A stretch of DNA of 64,000 nt. Origin: Spongilla lacustris (lineage: Eukaryota; Porifera; Demospongiae; Spongillida; Spongillidae). Positions 32,340-43,618 of this stretch are shown here, piece by piece. The notes under the pieces are model-generated. The model did not search any database. It saw nothing but the letters and a program-made list of their open reading frames with translations, and was not told the origin of the DNA. Location: NCBI GenBank assembly GCA_949361645.1, contig OX442421.1, positions 1,514,501 through 1,578,500 on the forward strand, written 5' to 3'. Position numbers and translations under genes: made by a program. The first letter of the stretch is position 1; each line of letters begins with the position of its first letter.

Positions 32340-32560
32340 ATCTGGTGGTGTGGTCATCCATCATTTACTGTGGTCATCATCTTGTGTGGTCATTATCCAA
32401 TGTGGTCATCATCTTGTGTGGTCATCATGTGTGATCATCATCTCATCTTGTGTGGTCATATCTGCTATGGTCATTGTGGTCACCATCCAGTGTGGTCATC
32501 TTGTAGAGTTTGGCTCATCAATGTGGCCATCATCCAGTATGGTCATCTTTGATAATGTAG
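32340..32560. repeat. TGTGGTCATCATC tandem repeat
   Basis: About 13 degenerate units of TGTGGTCATCATCTTG and variants (15-20 bases). The open frames here are artefacts. Confidence 0.8.
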
Positions 32561-33124
32561 ACTGGGCATATTAAAATGATACAGAAATGGAAGCTAGCAG
32601 ATACTACTCAGTTCAAATGCTCCCGGTTTCAAAACTTAGTCTGAGCTGTGATAATTGGATCAACTTTATCCATGTTGTGTTGTGGGTTAGGTTTTTTTTT
32701 TTTTAAAGATAAAAAAACATTAAACTGGATCATCTGGCTGTGTCTATTTCATTGCGCATGCGTGACCCTTAATAATAGCACGCGTACGTTCGTAATGGCG
32801 CTGTTAGTGAGAGAAATGTGAGTTACATGTGAGGACATGTGAGATGTCATGTGAGATGATGTGAGATTCATTTGACAAAATGGTATATTGCTTCAGAAAT
32901 GAAGTAGATTAAGTTGGGTCTTAGTACTAATACTCTTGCACGGTACATAGACTAGAGTTCTGCGTATGCCTTTCCAATTCTCGTCTTTGCGATCAGTCCG
33001 ACACAGATGCTATTCATATCTATAGCTTTAGTTTGGCATGACTTTATGTAAAGACAATGGCCTTACCTAAGTTCTCTACCATGCAGACTTGCAAATAACC
33101 CACTATAAAGCGGAATAATAATAT
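32561..33124. other. intergenic stretch before the Ty3 element
   Basis: A small run of ATGTGAGATG-type repeats near 32828-32870; no gene visible. Confidence 0.4.
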
Positions 33125-33296
33125 TGTAACAAGCTAGACTTTATGTTTGAAACGTGACTGACTAGACTGTCTGGCTTTTCATGTACTGCATGTGACCTTT
33201 GAACTTCTCATGTATTGCTATATAAGTGCATTGATGTAGGCATATAAGATATCTTTTCGGCATATGAGAGTTTGTGGCGGAACCAAGTCAGTTACA
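33125..33296 (+). repeat. 5' LTR
   Basis: TGTAAC...GTTACA, 172 bases. Contains CTATATAAG near 33220, a plausible TATA element for transcription. Confidence 0.9.
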
Positions 33297-33315
33297 TTGG
33301 TGTCAGAAGTGGGAT
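33297..33315 (+). promoter_or_regulatory. primer binding site
   Basis: TTGGTGTCAGAAGTGGGAT directly follows the 5' LTR. TGG pairs with a tRNA CCA end. The rest would fit a tRNA whose acceptor stem starts GTCAGAA (leucine type is my guess). The same TTGGTGTCAGAAGTG occurs at 60130-60145 in the decayed element. Confidence 0.75.
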
Positions 33316-33319
33316 CTCT

Positions 33320-34219
33320 ATGGCGAAGCAGGAGGCTGCCGAGACTGGTGAGAGTTCTAAGAACTTGGAAAGTGCATCGAGTGTGGATAACTCGGGAAGT
33401 GCAGACGGTACGTACGTAAAAGTTGTTAGATACTGTGCTCGGCCGCCTGCAAAGTTTTCCTCAAAGACTGACTGGGAGCTATGGATTATGCGGTTTGAAG
33501 CATATGCCGAAGAGGCCAGGAAGGAGCTGTTATCCTTGCTGGACGACGAACCCTTTCGATTAGTCTACCAAAATGGGCTCGTTGAGACAAAGGATTTCAG
33601 AACGGTACGGGACTGTCTCCAACAACGATATGGCACAAGCGGCATGGGGCTGGAGTGGCAGATGAAGTTGCAAAGTCGCGCGCAACGGCACGGCGAATCC
33701 TTGTTGGAATTTGCAGGTGAGGTACGCATGATAGCCTCTAAAGCGTTCCCAGATTGGTCGAATGCACAACGGGTGGAACTGGTTCGCAACCAGTTTATAC
33801 AAGGAGTAGCGTCTCCTACTGTACAAGTGCAGTTGATGAAAGAAATGCCAGGTACCATTGATGAAGCGTTAGAGACGGCCCGGAAGTTGGAAGCAGTTGA
33901 GCTGGCACAGAAGCGCTTGTACAGAGAAAGGAGGGGCAGCGAGCAAATGGTGACGATTGCGACTCTCGCTCCAGTACCAGTAAATGATAGCGTCCAAGAC
34001 AAGTTGGACAGACTGGCAGCTGACGTACAAAGGTTAACAGAGCAAATGTCAAGTTTAACAAAATTACCCCCCAACAGGTCTCAAGCTCGAAGAAGAGGAA
34101 GCTCATTACAATGCTGGCATTGTACACAACCGGGGCACATTCGGCGGGAATGCCCAATCTTACAGCAGAGTCCTTTAAACTTGAACGGGCCGGCGGAAGA
34201 GGTCTACCGCCGGCCATGA
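33320..34219 (+). CDS. gag: Gag polyprotein of the Ty3/gypsy element
   Basis: About 300 codons from ATG 33320, 24 bases after the LTR. The first two-thirds resemble a retrotransposon capsid (for example QRHGESLLEFAGEVR and RNQFIQGV). A coiled-coil-like segment follows at about residues 225-255, then a CCHC zinc knuckle CWHCTQPGHIRRECP at about residue 270. It would form the particle and bind the RNA. The 3' end overlaps pol in the -1 frame by about 109 bases, so pol is probably made by -1 frameshifting or by internal initiation. Confidence 0.88.
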   Translation: MAKQEAAETGESSKNLESASSVDNSGSADGTYVKVVRYCARPPAKFSSKTDWELWIMRFEAYAEEARKELLSLLDDEPFRLVYQNGLVETKDFRTVRDCLQQRYGTSGMGLEWQMKLQSRAQRHGESLLEFAGEVRMIASKAFPDWSNAQRVELVRNQFIQGVASPTVQVQLMKEMPGTIDEALETARKLEAVELAQKRLYRERRGSEQMVTIATLAPVPVNDSVQDKLDRLAADVQRLTEQMSSLTKLPPNRSQARRRGSSLQCWHCTQPGHIRRECPILQQSPLNLNGPAEEVYRRP

Positions 34220-37200
34220 TCCCGAAGACCAAATTGACGGCCATTGTAGGGGGTACCTGTATTGACACCAGGTTGGCACCCAGTATTTGTGGTATGGTTA
34301 AGAGCTGTAATATTTTAATGCTAGTAGACACAGGTTCTGCTGTAACGATTCTTAGAACTGATATATGGGAAAAGCTTGTACCATCCACAGAACACAAGCT
34401 CAGTCCAGCAACACAGGCGGTAGTGGCAGCAAACGGAAAGGGCCTTAGTTTGTCAGGTCAAGTGGAGCTTGAGATCCAAATAGGGGGCCTGAAAGTGAAA
34501 CACATGTGTCTAGTTGCAAAAGACCTGACACATGAGTTCCTTTTGGGATCTGATTTTCTGTACACTAATGGCTGCATTGTTGATTTCAATACCAGATTGC
34601 TGTTTGCAGGAGGGAAAATGGTAGCATTAAAATTTGACCAGCCAGCGACAGTTGTGTGTGATGCAGTCATCATGGAGAACATCTCCATTTCCGAGAACTG
34701 TGAGATGCGACTGATGGTTTCTCTGATAGTGGATGGACAGAGATGTGAGGATGATACCCCTGGACTTTTGGAACCAGAACCCAGTTTTATGGAACGGCAT
34801 GGACTGGCAGTGGCACACTCAGTGGCAGTGAGCAGAGAAGGTATGATTCCTGTACAGGTGTTAAATCCCTCCAACTCCTCAATCATGCTGCGCAAAGGTG
34901 AGAAAATGGGTAAATTTGTGTCCCTAGGTGGCCCACATGGTGTGTGTGTGATAGAAGCTTCTCAAAAGGCGTCTATTCCTAGAGAGGAGGTGGTGCCAAG
35001 TGTCATAGAAGGTTTGGTAGCTGGTGTAGAAGGTCTCTCAGATACTGAGGTGGAGCAATTAAGAGAACTATTGTATCGCTTTTCCAGTGCCATTTCCATG
35101 TCTGATTCAGACACTTGGTGCACCCAGGGTGCCAATCCTGTCAAGCAGCAACCACAGAGGTTGCCATTTCACCGTCGGGAGGAAGTTAGGCAGATGATAG
35201 CTGACATGTTGGGGAAGGAAGTCATAGAACCTGCTACAGGACCATGGTCATCCCCTGTAATTTTGGTACAAAAGAAGGATGGATCCACTAGGTTCTGTAT
35301 AGACTTCCGTCAACTGAATGCTCTGACGAAGAAAGATGCCCATCCTCTTCCACGGATCGATGATACTTTGGACATGCTGTCTGGATCGCACTGGTTCTCT
35401 ACTATTGATCTAGCAAGTGGGTACTGGCAGGTAGAGGTAGCCAGGGAAGATCAGGAGAAAACAGCGTTTTCCACCCCTTTTGGTTTATTCCAGTTTAGGA
35501 CAATGCCTTTTGGATTGTGTAATGCTCCTAGTACTTTTCAGAGGTTGATGGAGCGGGTCCTGTCTGGTTTGCATTGGTCCACCTGTCTTGTGTATATTGA
35601 TGACATAATTGTTTTCAGTCGTACAGTCCAAGAACACTTTTTGAATCTGGCTGGGGTGTTCCAGAGGTTGAAGGAAGCAGGACTTAAAGTGAAACCAAAG
35701 AAATGCCATCTATTCCGAACCAAAGTGAAGTACTTGGGGTACGTTGTCTCAAGTGGTGGTGTTCAAACAGACCCTGAGAAGGTGAAATGTGTTCTGGACT
35801 GGCCAGTTCCCTCAACCCAGAAGGAGCTAAGACAATTTCTAGGGTTAGCATCGTACTACCGTCGTTTTGTCCACAATTTTGCACAGCTATCAGCCCCACT
35901 AAATAGGTTGCTGGATAAAAGCAGGCCGTGGCTCTGGACTGAGCAGTGTGGGAGAGCATTTGAAGCTCTTAAGACCAAGCTTACTTCTGCCCCATTGCTA
36001 GTTTACCCAAATTTTGAGGAAGAATTTATTGTGGACTGTGATGCAAGCGATGACGGTTTGGGAGCTGTCCTGTCGCAGAATTTCCAAGGTACTGAGCATG
36101 TGGTGTGCTATGCAAGTAGAACCCTCATGAAGGCCGAACGTAAGTATTGTGCCACAAGGAAGGAGATGTTAGCACTAGTGTGGGGCATGGGCCAGTTCAG
36201 ACCTTATTTATATGGCAGGCATTTTACTGCAAGGACAGACCATGGTGCTTTACAGTGGCTGTGTTCATTTAAAGAGCCCGAAGGCCAGATGGCCCGATGG
36301 CTGGAATACTTAGCTGAATACAACTTCACAGTAGAGCACAGGCCTGGCAAGAAGCATGGCAATGCTGACCCCTTGTCCCGCCATCCCTGTCACCAGTGTG
36401 GTGGCCAGCCTGTAGAAGTTAATATAATTGCTTCTAACCAGGTTGATGCAGGTGGTTGGGCATTGCAATGGACAAAACAGGATGTAGTAAGGTTTCAGTG
36501 TGATGATCCTGACATTGGACAGATGGTCAAATGGATGCAACATGATTTCCCCAAAACATGCCCACATACAGCTAGCAGCACTCTCAAGAGCCTCTGGTCC
36601 CAGAAACTTCACTTGGTCTTATTGGATGGAGTTCTTTACAGGTCATGGAAGGATGCTTCAGGGAATGGTCAGAACAGCTGCCTGCAGTTGGTATTACCTA
36701 AGGTACTTGTACCTTCTATTCTGTCTGAGTTGCATGATGCCCCAACTGGTGGACACCTTGGAGTGTCAAAGGTACTGGACAAAGCACACCAGAGGTTTTA
36801 CTGGGTGGGGCAACGGCACGATATTGAAGAATGGTGCAGGTCTTGTACTGTGTGTGGTGCCCAAAAATCTCCGATGAAGCATCGGCGTGCTCCCATGGAG
36901 GTTGATACACAGACCAGCAAACCCATGCAGCGTGTGGCAATGGACATTTTGGGTCCATTAACTCTAACCCCTCGGTTGAACAAGTATATCTTGGTCATAG
37001 GTGACTATTTCACCAAGTGGACTGAGGCTTTCCCTATGCCTGATATGGAAACAGGTACAGTCGCACGACTATTTGTGAATGAATTTGTTGTTCGATATGG
37101 GGCTCCTGCATGTCTTCACACTGACCAAGGCAGAAATTTTGAGTCTAATCTTGTGAAAGAAATTTGCAGGTTACTAGGGATTGTTAAGACCAGGACTACT

Positions 37201-37971
37201 CCCTATCATCCCCAGTCCGATGGCATGATCGAAAGATTTAATCGCACCTTGCTTTCAATGCTGAAAATGGCCAGTATTGATGATGCACAGGATTGGGACC
37301 TCAAGTTACCTTGCCTCATGATGGCTTATCGTACCAGTGTCCATGAGACCACAAAGGCCACACCATTCTCTCTCATGTTTGGGCGAGAAGTGCAGTTACC
37401 TATTGATGTAATGTTTGGCAAACCCCCAGGCATGTCCACAGCTAGCACTCTGGAGTATGCAAAGGTGTTAGAGCAATGTCTGGCTGAAGCCTATGACCTC
37501 GTTCGGCATAATTTAGGTGTGGAACAGCGTAGACACAAGCAGCTGTATGACCGTAAGGTGGAAGGTAAACCTTATAAGGAGGGAGAAATGGTTTGGTTAT
37601 ATTGCCCAGCAGTACCTCGGGGGCTTTCCAAAAAGCTCCATGCATGTTGGAAGGGACCATACACCATTACTAAGGTGTATGATAATGGAGTGTATCAACT
37701 TAAATGGAATCTTCCTCCACATAAGCAGCAGGTGGTACACTTCGATCGTTTAAAGCCATATCTGAACAGGCAGGAGGAACAGGAACCAACAGCTGACCAG
37801 GCTACCTTGTCTGACACTGAAAGAACACATGATGAAGCAGAAGACATGTATGACAACATGTTCATTCAACATGGTCGTGGAGAGGAGGCCACTACTGATG
37901 AGCAGCATAATAACAATGTTCCAGTACAGCAAGAGGTCATGGGAAATGACCAGAAGAAAATGCGCCTGTGA
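34111..37971 (+). CDS. pol: Pol polyprotein: protease, RT, RNase H, integrase
   Basis: 1286 codons. Protease active site VDTGSA near 34324. Reverse transcriptase with IDLASGYWQ (about 35405) and the catalytic YIDD (35593). RNase H with DCDASDDGLGA (about 36036). Integrase has an HHCC zinc region (about 36733-36853), then the catalytic D in MDILGP (36940), D in HTDQGRNF (37120) and E in MIERFNR (about 37225). A GPY/F module follows at about 37647. The frame ends at TGA 37969-37971, but a typical pol tail of about 37 residues, with RRSTRERRPPERLG, continues in the -1 frame to TAG 38079-38081. A one-base indel in the run AAGAAAA near 37955 would explain this. No chromodomain is evident. Confidence 0.93.
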   Translation: MLALYTTGAHSAGMPNLTAESFKLERAGGRGLPPAMIPKTKLTAIVGGTCIDTRLAPSICGMVKSCNILMLVDTGSAVTILRTDIWEKLVPSTEHKLSPATQAVVAANGKGLSLSGQVELEIQIGGLKVKHMCLVAKDLTHEFLLGSDFLYTNGCIVDFNTRLLFAGGKMVALKFDQPATVVCDAVIMENISISENCEMRLMVSLIVDGQRCEDDTPGLLEPEPSFMERHGLAVAHSVAVSREGMIPVQVLNPSNSSIMLRKGEKMGKFVSLGGPHGVCVIEASQKASIPREEVVPSVIEGLVAGVEGLSDTEVEQLRELLYRFSSAISMSDSDTWCTQGANPVKQQPQRLPFHRREEVRQMIADMLGKEVIEPATGPWSSPVILVQKKDGSTRFCIDFRQLNALTKKDAHPLPRIDDTLDMLSGSHWFSTIDLASGYWQVEVAREDQEKTAFSTPFGLFQFRTMPFGLCNAPSTFQRLMERVLSGLHWSTCLVYIDDIIVFSRTVQEHFLNLAGVFQRLKEAGLKVKPKKCHLFRTKVKYLGYVVSSGGVQTDPEKVKCVLDWPVPSTQKELRQFLGLASYYRRFVHNFAQLSAPLNRLLDKSRPWLWTEQCGRAFEALKTKLTSAPLLVYPNFEEEFIVDCDASDDGLGAVLSQNFQGTEHVVCYASRTLMKAERKYCATRKEMLALVWGMGQFRPYLYGRHFTARTDHGALQWLCSFKEPEGQMARWLEYLAEYNFTVEHRPGKKHGNADPLSRHPCHQCGGQPVEVNIIASNQVDAGGWALQWTKQDVVRFQCDDPDIGQMVKWMQHDFPKTCPHTASSTLKSLWSQKLHLVLLDGVLYRSWKDASGNGQNSCLQLVLPKVLVPSILSELHDAPTGGHLGVSKVLDKAHQRFYWVGQRHDIEEWCRSCTVCGAQKSPMKHRRAPMEVDTQTSKPMQRVAMDILGPLTLTPRLNKYILVIGDYFTKWTEAFPMPDMETGTVARLFVNEFVVRYGAPACLHTDQGRNFESNLVKEICRLLGIVKTRTTPYHPQSDGMIERFNRTLLSMLKMASIDDAQDWDLKLPCLMMAYRTSVHETTKATPFSLMFGREVQLPIDVMFGKPPGMSTASTLEYAKVLEQCLAEAYDLVRHNLGVEQRRHKQLYDRKVEGKPYKEGEMVWLYCPAVPRGLSKKLHACWKGPYTITKVYDNGVYQLKWNLPPHKQQVVHFDRLKPYLNRQEEQEPTADQATLSDTERTHDEAEDMYDNMFIQHGRGEEATTDEQHNNNVPVQQEVMGNDQKKMRL

Positions 37972-38098
37972 ATGAAGGTTTACAGGAGGTTGCAGAGGAA
38001 CCTACACAACAGCAAGGATTGCGTCGGTCAACCCGTGAGAGGAGACCGCCAGAAAGACTTGGGACGTGGGTGATGTACTAGACATGTGGACATGTCTA

Positions 38099-38114
38099 CT
38101 GAAGGAGGGAGTGA
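38099..38114 (+). promoter_or_regulatory. polypurine tract
   Basis: GAAGGAGGGAGTGA-type purine run immediately before the 3' LTR, the usual primer for plus-strand synthesis. Confidence 0.7.
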
Positions 38115-38286
38115 TGTAACAAGCTAGACTTTATGTTTGAATCGTGACTGACTAGACTGTCTGGCTTTTCATGTACTGCATGTGACCTTTGAACTTCTCA
38201 TGTATTGATATATAAGTGCATTGATGTAGGCATATAAGATATCTTTTCGGCATATGAGAGTTTGTGGCGGAACCAAGTCAGTTACA
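38115..38286 (+). repeat. 3' LTR
   Basis: Same as the 5' LTR except for two substitutions (GAATCG for GAAACG, TTGATAT for TTGCTAT). Confidence 0.9.
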
Positions 38287-39465
38287 ATATTTTTAAAAAT
38301 TAATTAGCCGTTTTAATAACGTGATAAATATCTAAAGTGTCTGGTGAGTTTAACGGTGAAGTCAGAATTTTTAAATTACAATCCTAAGCCGAGTTATGCA
38401 CTGATGTCCACAATTTCTCGCCACGGAGGGAAAAGTTGGATGCGTTGGAAGGCGAAGCACATGCATGTATTGTGGTGCCAATAGTAGCTCCGGCCACACC
38501 TATAGTTTTACTTAGATAAACTACCAACGTAACAGCCTAACAGCAACTGAGACAAGTATGAAATGGGCCCGGCGATGTTTACAAAAGATCCGGAACGTTT
38601 GGGTATAATACATTCATATGTAGGCTACTCAACTGGTAGCAACAAACCTTGTTACGTAGCGTTAGGAGGCGTGCAGAATCGATTTCAGGCCCGAATTCAT
38701 ACAACTACATATCACAGAAGGAGCTAGGGGGATACTCATTGCCTTGTCCTGCGCGAGAATCGATTTGAGGGCACGAGACGGAGACAACACTGAATCAATA
38801 TAGAATATTTCTTTCAATTATGGAAGCCGATTTTTAAATACAAAGACCTACTTTTCAGTATATATTATAGTTCTTCGATGTACTAGCTACATGTTTCTCC
38901 TTTGGTAAATTAGCAAATCGTAAAGGTATTGACACAAATGGTCATAGAATTTGTAATGAGAAAACGCACCCATTGACTACGTGTACATTGAGGACAATGT
39001 TATGACAATCCTAGGGAAGCGACGCCTTAAATAGGAAAAATACGGCGACCCCACTAAAAATCATGGCAAATGTAGAATCCCCTTCGGCAAATGCTGAGAA
39101 AAATCTGGTGTGTTTGGTATTGAAGTAACCCATACATGTTTATGGGAAGTTATACGGGAATAATCGGCGATTCGCAAACCGCCTTTGGCCTGGATATGGT
39201 ATACCTTTTTGAAAGTACTTTTTTTTGCGGTCAGGGGTTAGGGGAGGTGATAAGATAGCGATCGACACCCCACGTGATTTTACTTGTCCACGTTGCAACG
39301 TGCACGACGCAAGGTATGTCAGTTTTAATGTTGTGGTGTAGTTTAAAAAGCATGCACGATACATCTCTTTTGCATATGATGGTAATAATGGGCGTCAAAG
39401 CGAAGCTATTGACATTGTGTGATTACGATAACGCCATCAAACTCGACCTGGCCTGGCTAAAATAT
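38287..39465. other. no supported gene
   Basis: Short frames only; no repeats of note apart from a poly-T near 39222. Confidence 0.45.
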
Positions 39466-39625
39466 ACATTCTATAGGACAGTGCCCGTCTGCAGTTTTTC
39501 TGGACTGATGGGGGGGGGGGAGGGCCAGGCTAGTACAAGGGGGCGCCATTTGACAGCCGCGAATATACGTTGTCTGCTGTCCGTTTTCGGCCATTTCAAT
39601 CAGTGAATTGTCAGCGCGGGCCGAC
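39466..39625. mobile_element. MITE fragment related to 20352-20545
   Basis: Shares GGGGGCGCCATTTGACAGCC and GTCCGTTTTCGGCC with the MITE at 20352, in the same order and spacing. A poly-G run lies at about 39510. Ends were not resolved. Confidence 0.45.
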
Positions 39626-39871
39626 TTTTTTTTTAACAAGGGGGGTAAGGGGGGGAGGAGGGGGTGGCATTCAGTTCCGAAAGGGGAGAGGGGGACCCCT
39701 ACAAACTAGGACGCGAAGGCCCCGTTCCTATAATTCCATACGAATGGACAGTAGTAGAGATATACCAATGTGCCATTCGTCAGTGGCTACCATAAATAAT
39801 AACGCAGACCTACATGTACACTCGCAGCCGTGTGGTCTGGGCACCAGATTAGATGACACTCATATGAAGTT

Positions 39872-40559
39872 CAGGGGCGGATACAGGAAATCTGGAAGGG
39901 GGGGGGGGGGGTCCGACATGAATAATCAATAGGGGGAGGGTGCGGGAGGGGGATGTGCCCCCTCCCGCGCGAAGCGCGGAAGCTTTTGGGGGTCCCGCTC
40001 TTAGCGACACAGACTATCTATCAAGCCTTTTAAACTGGGGCGTAAGACTAAAAAATGGCGGCAAATAATGGTTGGGGGGGGGGGGGGGGGGGGAGGGGGG
40101 GGAGTGTGGAACAGAACGTATTTATCCGCATTTCACATTTGATTGAACTAATGGTTGTTGTCCGTTTTGGGCTCGATACAAGAAGTGGCCTGTGTGATAA
40201 CTGGTCAGTGGGACTATAGAAGACCCATAAACTTAAAAATACAGTCTATAGTTTATGGTGAATACCGGGCATAAAGGATAACGCGATCGGGCGTGTGCGT
40301 GATTCCTGTACGCGTAGGCCTAAATCTTTTAGCGCATTACATAATTACCTTTTGCTTTTTTGGAAAAGTAACTCAAGATACTTGCCGAATGAGGTGAGTG
40401 AACAGATTGCTTGCCATCTGGACAATACGCTATATCACGTGGGATGTTGTTAATTGCATTCATTAATGGTATTGATACTTAATTTTTTCATCATCGGGTC
40501 TGAGGGGGGGGGGGGTCCGGACACCACCGACCCCCCCCCCTCCCCTGTATCCGCCACTG
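39872..40559. mobile_element. hAT-like MITE with CAGTGGCGGATACAGG ends
   Basis: The left end CAGGGGCGGATACAGG and right end CCTGTATCCGCCACTG are inverted repeats. GAAGTTC lies at both junctions, giving a 5-7-base target duplication. Poly-G and poly-C runs lie just inside the ends and a long G tract at 40073-40104. No transposase. The end sequence resembles hAT-type MITEs. Confidence 0.65.
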
Positions 40560-41176
40560 AAGTTCCATAAAAGAAATGAGAGTCAGTACTCACGAGGCAA
40601 CTATAACATCCTGAGAGTACAATATGCGCGCGAGTGTGCAAGTGCGAGTGATCAATTTGCTGTTGCGAGTACTTTACCTTTCTTGTGTGCGGTATGGTGC
40701 ACCAAGCCATAACTCGCCAAAACTGCATAATAAGTTTACATTAATGTACTGAAGCTTAGGATGGACAAAATGCCTTCAGACTTTCATATATCAGCCACAC
40801 TGAGGACAACATATGAGTGCTGTTTAATGTATTCAATAACTAAAATAGTAAAACGATTAATCTAAAGTTGCATTTTTCTTTCAAATCAATCAGCTTTTCA
40901 AATCAATGCAGTAAAAATCAGCCAATATTTTATTTATGTGTATGGACTTAGTGACTATGAAGTTACAGAACGGATTTCTTTTTTCATTTTAATGGAACTA
41001 GTAATTCATTAAAAATGCGTTACCAGCACGGTTGACAGAAAGCTATTCAAGTCCATTAGATAATCCCAAGCAATTTTTCCTTTATCTTTCTAAAGTAAAC
41101 AGGTCATACATATTAACAGTGGCTTTTGTTCAAAAAAGATCTCCTGTACCTGGATTTAATATATAAAACTTTACAT
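40560..41176. other. no supported gene
   Basis: AT-rich, short frames only. Confidence 0.4.
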
Positions 41177-42176
41177 TTAACTCTTTGACCGCCAAGTGCA
41201 TATATATACTTAAAATTAATTCACGTTCACCGCCAAGTGCATATACAGGGTGTTTCACAATCAAGGAAAAGTAGTTAATTAACTTAAAATTGTTGGTAAT
41301 TGCTCCATTGCACGGGTGTTTCACAGGGGACATTTACGGATATTTAGATGTCCTATTGCACATTTACGTAAAAATGATTTTGGTAGCTCATTAACGGGCT
41401 AACATTTTCAAGGCCTGTTTCCGCTACAACCCAGTTTCACTACGCCTCTCTATTGATAATTCCAAGCATAGTATTAGTCCAAGCACAAACCCAAATCAAC
41501 TGCTCACATGTTTACAGCATTTCAACATACGGTGCAACGTTTCTAGTAATCACATGCCCCTTAATTTGTTACGAGTGCATCTTTTGGTGGGCTATTTATG
41601 AGGCTCTCGAATTTCCAGGTGAGTTGTGACGATAAAATACAGAATCTAGGGGCATTGTAAAACAATTTAAGCTAGCTCATATCTCAAGACGCGATATCTA
41701 GGGCATATAAAATCGCGGCTGAAATCTATGAATAATTATCAACATCTTGGTTTTTATATATGCTTTGCGATGGAGTTCCATAACAGTTAGCTTACAAAAC
41801 ATTGCAGGGTGTGCGGTGGGAGGTTGGTAGTGGCAAATTAGTCAAAAAGAAGCATATAAAACTCCATATTTTACAAAAAGGAGCTTTTGGTATCAATGAT
41901 CATATCGAGATCCACCCATAATTGTTCTGCAAACCGTGTAAGCTAAGGGGAGGGTGTTAAATGCTTTGAGGCAGAAAAAGCTAATACCATTTAAAAGTTT
42001 GGTCGTGCCCTGCAACAAGTGGAAAGCCCATACCATAGACAAGTGTGAAGTGAGCGAGGAGCAAATTGTAACTGAATTAAATTGCATGGTCACATTAATA
42101 TTTAGGTTTGCCAGCATTTTGAGGTGCTGGTGAAAGGTGGTACGAGGAAAAAAAAAGTGACAAAACATACTGCCAA

Positions 42177-42563
42177 ATGTCAAGTGAATCACTACAGTCA
42201 TTATTTACACATATTGGGTACATTGCACCAGTTTCGATTTCAACCAGTGTCCAGCCAGCTGCTACACAATCAGTTTATGCCATCAACTATCTAAAGTGTC
42301 CATACTGCCTTTGTATTCTGCACAGACCAGTAGAGCTACCGTGCCAAAGTCTTGTCTGTGCAGAATGACATTGTTGGCAAACAACACGTTCCTGTTGCCA
42401 TGACAACTCACCTTTAACTGCTGCCAGCATAAATGCAGCTCCTGACGTCTTCTTGTCCCTCCTAAGTGATGTATTGCTTCAATGCAAATCATGTAAAACA
42501 GACCTTCCAGCAGGAGTGTACCTCTCACATGTTTGCAACACCATCTCCTCCATGTGGTACTGA
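42177..42563 (+). pseudogene. decayed paralogue of the RAG1-like RING and zinc-finger region
   Basis: In one frame, 42285-42563 reads KCPYCLCILHRPVELPCQSL, VCAE, a TGA stop at 42366-42368, then a CCHDN segment, LSLLSDVLLQCKSCKTDL and HVCNT. The same order of cysteines occurs in exon 2 of the gene at 3813 (KCVVC...LPCRQLAC...CPCC...LLLLKDVLVQCVEC...GHEC). The rest of the transposase region is not recognisable in this copy. The in-frame stop inside the RING marks it as non-functional. Confidence 0.65.
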
Positions 42564-43618
42564 GGTAAACGTACCATCTGTAATTCAAAATTCAAAGAAT
42601 GAAAGCCCAGAGCCCAAATGTTTTGCAGATTCCATCTGGGGGGTGAGGGGGGAAGAGTAAGTAAATTTGTACAACAATAATAATTACATGAAATACTCAC
42701 CATCATTCCAGCCAATAACTCATGTAAGGATTACAAAAGATTAAGGCCGAAGTTAAGCATCAAAGCCGGTGAACTTTGAGTCATCACCTTTAACAAGTGA
42801 GGCACATACTGAATGATGATTGGGGTATACAAAATGTGGCCCAGCAGTATCTTGTTCTCCTCATGGATGCTTAGCAGGTTGTAGACACATTTGAAGGGGC
42901 ATTTGCTAGGCTTGGAGCATGCCACTCCATCCATGACCAATGTTTTGTAACTGACAGATGAGAAATGTGGAGAGAGATAGCAACATGACATAATAGCTGT
43001 GGATGAGTAGTTAACTATGTGATTATTGTTCTCTATTGTTTCCATTCTGAACTACTTTAGGACCAATTTCCCCATGGCCAATCAAAATATCTCACCCAAA
43101 ATGCACCTATTAGAGGAGCACACAGTTGAGTGGGTGAGAAGATACAACTTATGATTTGGCATGCTGGGTGAACAATTCAAGGTGCTGAATCAATTCACCG
43201 GCGATTCAATGCACTGAACACCAACTACAGTTCAATTAGCATTTCAATGCACTGAACACCATCTACAGTACGGTGTATCGTCAAAGAGCGCTTGATAAGT
43301 ATTGCTCCTGACTCAATCCGTGCTCAGCCACCACCCACAAAGTGAGCAAAACGTACGCCGGCCAAAACACGTTGCTGCTTCATAGCATAGTGGATTTATA
43401 CCGGGCCGGTATTCACGTACATGTAGGCCTACACTCCCTCCATACATGCGCGCAGCACACACTTGACAATGTTTGCACGTTACTTTTTGAAGCATACAAA
43501 TCGCGTCTCAGAAAATAAATACCATAAAACGAAAGCTCGATCTATGTACAATACCTATGTAAAAGTCGTTTCTCAACTGGAAGTGCGCACGTTGGGGACT
43601 AACTAGTTTTGAAAACCT

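Larger units (their letters stand above)
33125..38286 (+). mobile_element. young Ty3/gypsy LTR retrotransposon, nearly intact
   Basis: 172-base LTRs (33125-33296, 38115-38286) begin TGTAAC and end GTTACA and differ at only two positions. ATAT flanks both ends (33121-33124, 38287-38290) as a target duplication. Primer binding site, gag with a CCHC knuckle, pol in the order protease-RT-RNase H-integrase, and a polypurine tract are all in place. Integrase comes after RT/RNase H, the Ty3/gypsy order. Apart from a frame shift near the 3' end of pol it appears complete, so it inserted recently. Confidence 0.92.
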
